This document shows positions 59,145-64,000 of a stretch of DNA of 64,000 nucleotides, piece after piece. Under the pieces are notes generated by a model. It had not been told where the DNA came from. It worked only from the letters and a program-made list of their open reading frames with translations, and did not search any database. Location of the stretch: positions 108,786-172,785 of the forward strand of contig NZ_JAODUA010000017.1 of the NCBI RefSeq assembly GCF_025399895.1. The letters run 5' to 3'. Made by a program: the position numbers and the translations under genes. This DNA is from Streptomyces sp. ASQP_92 (GTDB lineage: Bacteria > Actinomycetota > Actinomycetes > Streptomycetales > Streptomycetaceae). Numbering within the stretch: position 1 is the stretch's first letter; each line of letters begins with the position of its first letter.

Positions 59145-61310
59145 TCAACGCAGGCCGGGAATCAGGGAGATGAGCAGGTCGATGGCCTTGATGCCGATGA
59201 AGGGGGTGATCAGGCCGCCGAGTCCGTAGATCCCGAGGTTGCGGCGGAGCAGGCGGTCGGCGCTGGTCGGCCGGTAGCGGACGCCCTTGAGGGCCAGCGG
59301 CACCAGGGCGATGATCACCAGCGCGTTGAAGACGACCGCCGAGAGGATCGCCGTCTCGGGGCTGTGCAGGCCCATGATGTTGAGCTTGTCCAGGCCCGGG
59401 TACACCACCGCGAACATCGCGGGGATGATCGCGAAGTACTTGGCCACGTCGTTGGCGATCGAGAAGGTGGTCAACGCCCCACGGGTGATGAGGAGTTGCT
59501 TGCCGATCTCGACGATCTCGATGAGCTTCGTCGGGTTGGAGTCGAGGTCGACCATGTTGCCGGCCTCCTTCGCCGCCGACGTGCCGGTGTTCATCGCCAC
59601 TCCGACGTCCGCCTGGGCGAGCGCCGGGGCGTCATTCGTGCCGTCGCCCGTCATCGCGACCAGCTTGCCGCCGGCCTGCTCCCGCTTGATGAGCGCCATC
59701 TTGTCCTCGGGGGTGGCCTCCGCGAGGAAGTCGTCCACCCCCGCCTCCTCGGCGATCGCCTTCGCGGTCAGCGGGTTGTCACCGGTGATCATGACCGTTC
59801 GGATGCCCATGCGGCGCAGTTCGTCGAACCGCTCCCGCACCCCCTCCTTGACGACGTCCTTGAGGTGGATGACGCCGAGCACCCGCGCGCCGTCCGCGTC
59901 CTCCACCGCCACCAGCAGCGGCGTGCCACCCGCCTGGGAAATTTGGTCGGTGAGGGCTTGGGCGTCCTGGGCGACGCTTCCGCCCCGTTCCTTCACCCAG
60001 GCGAGGACCGAACCGGCCGCGCCCTTGCGGACCTTGCGCCCCTCCACGTCCACGCCCGACATACGGGTCTGGGCGGTGAAGGCCACCCACTGGGCCCCGG
60101 TCAGCTCGCCGCGGTGACGCTCGCGCAGCCCGTACCCCTCCTTCGCGAGCACCACGACGGAGCGGCCCTCGGGTGTCTCGTCGGCGAGCGAGGAGAGCTG
60201 GGCGGCGTCCGCGACCTCGGCCCGGGTGGCGCCGCCGACCGGCACGAACTCCGCGGCCTGGCGGTTGCCCAGGGTGATGGTGCCGGTCTTGTCGAGGAGC
60301 AGTGTCGAGACGTCGCCGGCCGCCTCGACCGCCCTGCCGGACATGGCCAGGACGTTGCGCTGGACCAGGCGGTCCATGCCGGCGATTCCGATGGCGGACA
60401 GCAGGGCGCCGATGGTGGTCGGGATCAGGCAGACAAGGAGCGCGGTCAGCACGATCATGGACTGTTCGGCCTTCGCGTACAGGGCGAAGGGCTGGAGGGT
60501 GACGACCGCGAGCAGGAAGACGATGGTGAGGGACGCCAGGAGGATGTTGAGGGCGATCTCGTTCGGGGTCTTCTGCCGGGCCGCGCCCTCGACCAGGTTG
60601 ATCATCCGGTCGATGAACGTCTCCCCCGGCTTCGTCGTGATCTTGATGACAACCCGGTCCGACAGCACCTTGGTGCCGCCGGTGACGGCCGAGCGGTCGC
60701 CGCCGGACTCCCGGATGACGGGCGCGGACTCGCCGGTGATGGCCGACTCGTCGACGGAGGCCACGCCCTCGACCACGTCACCGTCACCCGGGATGACGTC
60801 CCCCGCCTCGCAGACGACCAGGTCGCCGATTCCGAGCTCGGTGCCGGGGACCTGTTCCTCGCGACTCCCGTTCAGGCGGCGGGCGACGGTGTCGGTCTTG
60901 GCCTTGCGCAGGGTGTCCGCCTGCGCCTTGCCGCGGCCCTCGGCGACGGCCTCCGCCAGGTTGGCGAAGAGCGTCGTGAGCCACAGCCACCCGGCGATCG
61001 CCCAGCCGAACCAGTCCCCCGGGTTCTTGATCGCCAGCACGGTGGTGAGCACCGACCCGATCTCCACGACGAACATGACCGGGGACTTGACCATGACGCG
61101 CGGGTCGAGCTTGCGCACCGCGTCGGGGAGGGACGTGACCAGTTGCTTCGGGTCGAACACGCCGGCCCCGACCCGGCCGGCACCGGACCCCGGCCCGCCG
61201 GGTCCACCGGGTGTGTCGGGTACGTCAGGTGCGTCGGAGTGGGGCGCGCGGGTGGATGGTGCGGTGGACATGGAGCCGGGCCCCTCGGGGTTCTTCGTAC
61301 GGGTGGTCAT
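59145..61310 (-). CDS. kdpB: Potassium-transporting P-type ATPase KdpB subunit
   Basis: A 721-residue P-type ATPase. The phosphorylated Asp is Asp340 in DKTGTITLGNR; TGES at residues 192-195 is the dephosphorylation loop, whose Ser is the inhibitory phospho-site in E. coli KdpB; MTGDGTNDAPALAQAD is the hinge. Residues 1-50 are a long disordered Pro/Gly-rich extension absent from E. coli KdpB. It overlaps kdpA by ATGA. A reading frame extending to 62,402 is an artefact. Confidence 0.97.
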   Translation of the reverse strand: MTTRTKNPEGPGSMSTAPSTRAPHSDAPDVPDTPGGPGGPGSGAGRVGAGVFDPKQLVTSLPDAVRKLDPRVMVKSPVMFVVEIGSVLTTVLAIKNPGDWFGWAIAGWLWLTTLFANLAEAVAEGRGKAQADTLRKAKTDTVARRLNGSREEQVPGTELGIGDLVVCEAGDVIPGDGDVVEGVASVDESAITGESAPVIRESGGDRSAVTGGTKVLSDRVVIKITTKPGETFIDRMINLVEGAARQKTPNEIALNILLASLTIVFLLAVVTLQPFALYAKAEQSMIVLTALLVCLIPTTIGALLSAIGIAGMDRLVQRNVLAMSGRAVEAAGDVSTLLLDKTGTITLGNRQAAEFVPVGGATRAEVADAAQLSSLADETPEGRSVVVLAKEGYGLRERHRGELTGAQWVAFTAQTRMSGVDVEGRKVRKGAAGSVLAWVKERGGSVAQDAQALTDQISQAGGTPLLVAVEDADGARVLGVIHLKDVVKEGVRERFDELRRMGIRTVMITGDNPLTAKAIAEEAGVDDFLAEATPEDKMALIKREQAGGKLVAMTGDGTNDAPALAQADVGVAMNTGTSAAKEAGNMVDLDSNPTKLIEIVEIGKQLLITRGALTTFSIANDVAKYFAIIPAMFAVVYPGLDKLNIMGLHSPETAILSAVVFNALVIIALVPLALKGVRYRPTSADRLLRRNLGIYGLGGLITPFIGIKAIDLLISLIPGLR

Positions 61311-63001
61311 GAGGCGAGGCCTTCCGCGAGCGGGCCGAGCGCCAGTGCCGGGAAGTAGGTCAGACCGGCGACGATCATCACGGTGGCCACCAACAGGCCG
61401 GTGAACAAAGGCTTGTTGGTGCGCAGGGTGCCCGCCGTCTCCGGTATCGGCTGCTGCTCGGCGAGCGATCCCGCGAGCGCGAGGACGAACACCATGGGGA
61501 CGAACCGGCCGAGCAGCATGACCAGCCCGATGCTGGTGTTGAACCAGGGGGTGTTGGCGTTCAGTCCGGCGAACGCGGAGCCGTTGTTGTTGGCGCCCGA
61601 GGTGTAGGCGTACAGGACCTCGGAGAAGCCGTGCGCGCCCGAGTTCGCCATCGACGTCAGGGTGGACGGCATCGCCATCGCGACCGCCGTGAAGGTGAGG
61701 ACGAGGGCCGGGGTGACGAGGATGTAGCAGGCCGCGAACTTGATCTCGCGGGTGCCTATCTTCTTGCCCAGGTATTCGGGCGTACGCCCCACCATCAGAC
61801 CCGCGACGAACACCGCGATGACCGCCATGACCAGCATGCCGTAGAGCCCTGATCCGGTGCCGCCCGGGGCGATCTCGCCGAGCTGCATGCCCAGCATGGT
61901 GAGGCCGCCGCCGAAGCCGGTGAACGAGGAGTGGAAGGCGTCCACCGCGCCGGTCGAGGTGAGGGTGGTGGCGACCGCGAAGATCGAGGACCCGCCGATG
62001 CCGAACCGGTTCTCCTTGCCCTCCATGGCGCCGCCGGCGGCGTTGAGCGCGGGGCCCGCGTGGTGGAACTCGGTCCACATCATCAGGGCGGTGAAGCAGA
62101 CCCAGATCGTCACCATGGTGGCGAGGATCGCGTAGCCCTGCTTCACCGAGCCGACCATCGTGCCGAACGTACGGGTCAGCGCGAACGGGATGACGAGGAT
62201 CAGGAAGACCTCGAAGAGGTTGGAGAAGCCGTTGGGGTTCTCGAAGGGGTGCGCGGAGTTGGCGTTGAAGTAGCCGCCACCGTTGGTGCCGAGCTCCTTG
62301 ATCGCCTCCTGGGAGGCGACCGCGCCGCCGTTCCACTGCTGCGAGCCGCCCAGGAACTGGCCGACCTCGTGGATCCCCGAGAAGTTCTGGATGGCGCCGC
62401 ACGCGACCAGGACGACCGCTCCGATCACCGAGATGGGCAGCAGGACGCGGACCGTGCCGCGCACCAGGTCGGACCAGAAGTTCCCGATCGCCCCGGCGTC
62501 CGCTCCGCCCCGGGGCGCTCCCACGTCCCGGCGATGCGCGAAGCCCCGTACCAGTGCGACGGCGACGGCGATGCCGACGGCCGCGGAGACGAAGTTCTGC
62601 ACCGCGAGGCCGCCGGTCTGCACGAGGTGACCCATCGTCTGCTCACCCGCGTACGACTGCCAGTTGGTGTTCGCGACGAAGGAGGCGGCCGTGTTGAAGG
62701 CCTGGTCCGCCGGGATGGAGACGAAGCCGAGCGAGCCGGGCAGCGAGCCCTGGAGACGCTGCATCAGATAGAGGAACAGGACACTCACCGCGGAGAAGGC
62801 GAGCACGCCCCGCAGATAGGCGGGCCAACGCATCTGCGTGGAGGGGTTGGCGCCGATGGCCCGGTAGATCCACTTCTCGACGCGCAGATGCTTGTCGCTG
62901 GAGTAGACCCGGGCCAGGTAGTCGCCCAGCGGACGGTATGCCAGGCCCAGTGCCACGGCCAGAGCCAGGAACTGGAGCGCGCCGGCAACAACAGGAGACA
63001 T
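61307..63001 (-). CDS. kdpA: Potassium-transporting ATPase KdpA subunit
   Basis: A 564-residue channel-like subunit with about ten helices. The filter loops are visible: ASFVANTNWQSYAGEQTMGH, LGTNGGGYFNANSAHPFENP, and GANNNGSAFAGLNANTPWFN. It selects potassium and passes it toward KdpB. ATG start coupled through ATGA with kdpB. Confidence 0.97.
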   Translation of the reverse strand: MSPVVAGALQFLALAVALGLAYRPLGDYLARVYSSDKHLRVEKWIYRAIGANPSTQMRWPAYLRGVLAFSAVSVLFLYLMQRLQGSLPGSLGFVSIPADQAFNTAASFVANTNWQSYAGEQTMGHLVQTGGLAVQNFVSAAVGIAVAVALVRGFAHRRDVGAPRGGADAGAIGNFWSDLVRGTVRVLLPISVIGAVVLVACGAIQNFSGIHEVGQFLGGSQQWNGGAVASQEAIKELGTNGGGYFNANSAHPFENPNGFSNLFEVFLILVIPFALTRTFGTMVGSVKQGYAILATMVTIWVCFTALMMWTEFHHAGPALNAAGGAMEGKENRFGIGGSSIFAVATTLTSTGAVDAFHSSFTGFGGGLTMLGMQLGEIAPGGTGSGLYGMLVMAVIAVFVAGLMVGRTPEYLGKKIGTREIKFAACYILVTPALVLTFTAVAMAMPSTLTSMANSGAHGFSEVLYAYTSGANNNGSAFAGLNANTPWFNTSIGLVMLLGRFVPMVFVLALAGSLAEQQPIPETAGTLRTNKPLFTGLLVATVMIVAGLTYFPALALGPLAEGLAS

Positions 63002-63009
63002 GGTGGCGC

Positions 63010-63099
63010 TCAGAACCTCTCCGGGTACACAAGGGCGAGGACGAGGTAACCCAGCAGGGCGACGGCCACGATCAGACCGACGATGTTCTCGGCAGTCAC
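63010..63099 (-). CDS. kdpF: KdpF small subunit
   Basis: A 29-residue membrane peptide: TAENIVGLIVAVALLGYLVL ALVYPERF; it matches KdpF, which stabilises the complex. GTG start overlapping the upstream small frame by GTGA and eight bases before kdpA's ATG. Too short for automatic prediction. Confidence 0.9.
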   Translation of the reverse strand: MTAENIVGLIVAVALLGYLVLALVYPERF

Positions 63100-63179
63100 A
63101 GCTTGGCCACCCCCTTGGCGATGAGCGTCACCAGCGCGAAGACCGCGATCGTGGTGACGACGAAGGCCACATCGGCCAT
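63096..63179 (-). CDS. 27-residue membrane peptide ahead of kdpF
   Basis: MADVAFVVTTIAVFALVTLI AKGVAKL: one hydrophobic helix with a basic end. The ATG follows GAGGAGTTCACG. Its stop overlaps kdpF's GTG. It is a plausible extra subunit or leader peptide of the Kdp complex; function unknown. Confidence 0.7.
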   Translation of the reverse strand: MADVAFVVTTIAVFALVTLIAKGVAKL

Positions 63180-63644
63180 CGTGAACTCCTCAGAGAGGCG
63201 CGAAAAAGAACGGACGCCCTGAGGAAACCCCCTCAGCAGGTGTTTTCGGCCTCCGTTGACGCCCCTCTTACGGCCCCCGGAGACTCCTTTACGGGTCTCA
63301 TACGCACGCCCTGGAGGACCTGGGGTGGGTGACCTCTGCGGCTGTGGGTTTCCTGCCGGGAGGGCCCGCGACGTCCGGGGCTCCTGTCGGGGGCCCATCG
63401 CGAGGGGGTTCCTGCCGGGGGCATCGAGTCGCATGCGGGCGCCCGGGCGGCCCGGGCGAGGAGGGCGCGCGGGATCGAGTCCAGGAAGGGGACCATCAAC
63501 TCCCGGGCAGCACACGGGAGTTGGTCTGGGTTCTCCCGGTCCCGGAGGTACGCCGTTGTTGGTCGGCGGGCTCGACGGGAGCGGGGTGCGTGGCCCGCGC
63601 GTGGGGACGGCGCCGGGCGGGTGGGTGACGCGTGGGGTCCGGCG
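63180..63644. other. 465-base gap before kdp, no gene seen
   Basis: Contains a GCTGAGGGGG/CCTCAG hairpin (63,217-63,237) just upstream of the kdp leader and low-complexity CCTGCCGGG repeats. No clear -35/-10 or KdpE-type box. Confidence 0.5.
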
Positions 63645-63693
63645 GGGTGGTACGCACGCGCCGGGGGCAGGGTGGTACGCACGCGCCGGGGGC
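63645..63693. repeat. 24-bp tandem duplication
   Basis: GGGTGGTACGCACGCGCCGG plus GGGC occurs at 63,645-63,668 and again at 63,670-63,693 with one extra base between, identical. Confidence 0.85.
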
Positions 63694-63721
63694 GGGGTGA
63701 CCGGTCGGACCCGGTCACCCC
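63694..63721. terminator. Terminator of the DEAD-box helicase gene
   Basis: GGGGTGACCGG and its exact complement with a 6-base loop, eight bases beyond the minus-strand stop codon. Confidence 0.8.
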
Positions 63722-63729
63722 ATGGTGGG

Positions 63730-64000
63730 TCAGGCGGCGCGGCGCGCCCGGGCGGCCTTGCGGGCCTCGGCCATCTCGCGGGACTCACCGGCGCGGCGGG
63801 AGTTCCCCGGCCGGCCGGAGGACTGCCCGCGCGCGGTGCCACGGCCACGGAACGGCGCCTGGCCGCGCTGCTTGGGGCGCTCGGCGGGTGCTCCGGACGG
63901 GCCGACCGGGATGCCGGAGGGGGCCTTGGCCCCGGTGATGCGGCTCAGTTCGGCCTCTCCGGAGCGGACCTGGGTGATGGTCGGGGTGATCCCGGCGGCC
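63730..64000 (-). CDS. DEAD-box RNA helicase, C-terminal part
   Basis: The last 89 residues of a RhlE-type helicase: AAGITPTITQVRSGEAELSR ITGAKAPSGIPVG..., then an Arg/Gly-rich tail (FRGRGTARGQSSGRPGN). The tail binds RNA non-specifically in such proteins. The helicase core is beyond the window. Confidence 0.75.
   Translation of the reverse strand, partial: AAGITPTITQVRSGEAELSRITGAKAPSGIPVGPSGAPAERPKQRGQAPFRGRGTARGQSSGRPGNSRRAGESREMAEARKAARARRAA

Noticed and set aside
59145..62402. KdpB frame extended by 364 codons
   Set aside because: The extra part is the wrong frame of kdpA; the ATG at 61,310 with ATGA overlap is clear.
63180..63330. c-di-AMP (ydaO) riboswitch before kdp
   Set aside because: The conserved ydaO core sequences are absent; only a short hairpin is present.

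Overview
The window is high-GC actinobacterial DNA that reads as Streptomyces chromosome: strong third-position GC bias, frequent GTG starts, GGAGG ribosome sites, a SAV_915-type protein, HTH/SRPBCC and XRE-TPR regulators, and a complete kdpFABC operon. I found no rRNA, no intact tRNA and no CRISPR array.

Positions 1 to about 21,280 are the regulatory and replication part of a prophage or related integrative element that continues off the left end. About 38 tightly packed minus-strand genes, many overlapping by ATGA, GTGA or TGATG, include a DnaN-like clamp, a RecT-like annealing protein, a DnaQ-like exonuclease, a replication-initiation-type protein, a C5-cytosine methyltransferase, MazG-like, SLOG, ParB-like and DUF4326 proteins. 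A divergent repressor switch (about 18.6-19.4 kb) and a plus-strand tyrosine integrase close the right end. No virion genes are in view. Strong hairpins separate the transcription modules.

Positions 21.28-43.3 kb are chromosomal. A glyoxylate module (HTH regulator, hyi, glxR, catalase, and gcl 5 kb away) shares a near-identical palindromic operator upstream of hyi and of gcl, which suggests one repressor. Then come a HAD protein, a secreted lipase-like hydrolase, an ArsR-SRPBCC fusion, two acyl-CoA synthetases flanking an MFS exporter, a tautomerase, a LysR regulator whose C-terminus is an in-frame minisatellite, a LysE exporter, an AlkZ-like DNA glycosylase and corA.

Positions 43.1-57.3 kb are a genomic island inserted in the 3' end of corA. 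The intact corA carries an island-supplied 3' end, and the displaced chromosomal 3' end survives as a remnant at 57,147-57,331. A 13-bp identity marks the likely attachment core and a 20-bp direct repeat lies just inside each end. No integrase survives; only an IS110 fragment is present. The cargo looks like defence or conflict genes: a truncated phosphotransferase behind a G9 tract, a frameshifted XRE-TPR regulator, a NUDIX hydrolase, an HNH nuclease with a DUF3987-like core, a Trypco2 protein coupled to a 1,402-residue trypsin-STAND-repeat protein, and a coupled membrane/soluble pair sharing a 25-residue amyloid-like motif at the C-terminus of one protein and the N-terminus of the other.

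Positions 57.4-64 kb return to chromosome: a family-5 uracil-DNA glycosylase, kdpFABC on the minus strand (with an extra unannotated-size 27-residue membrane peptide ahead of kdpF), and the C-terminus of a DEAD-box helicase. The kdpDE regulators are not in the window.
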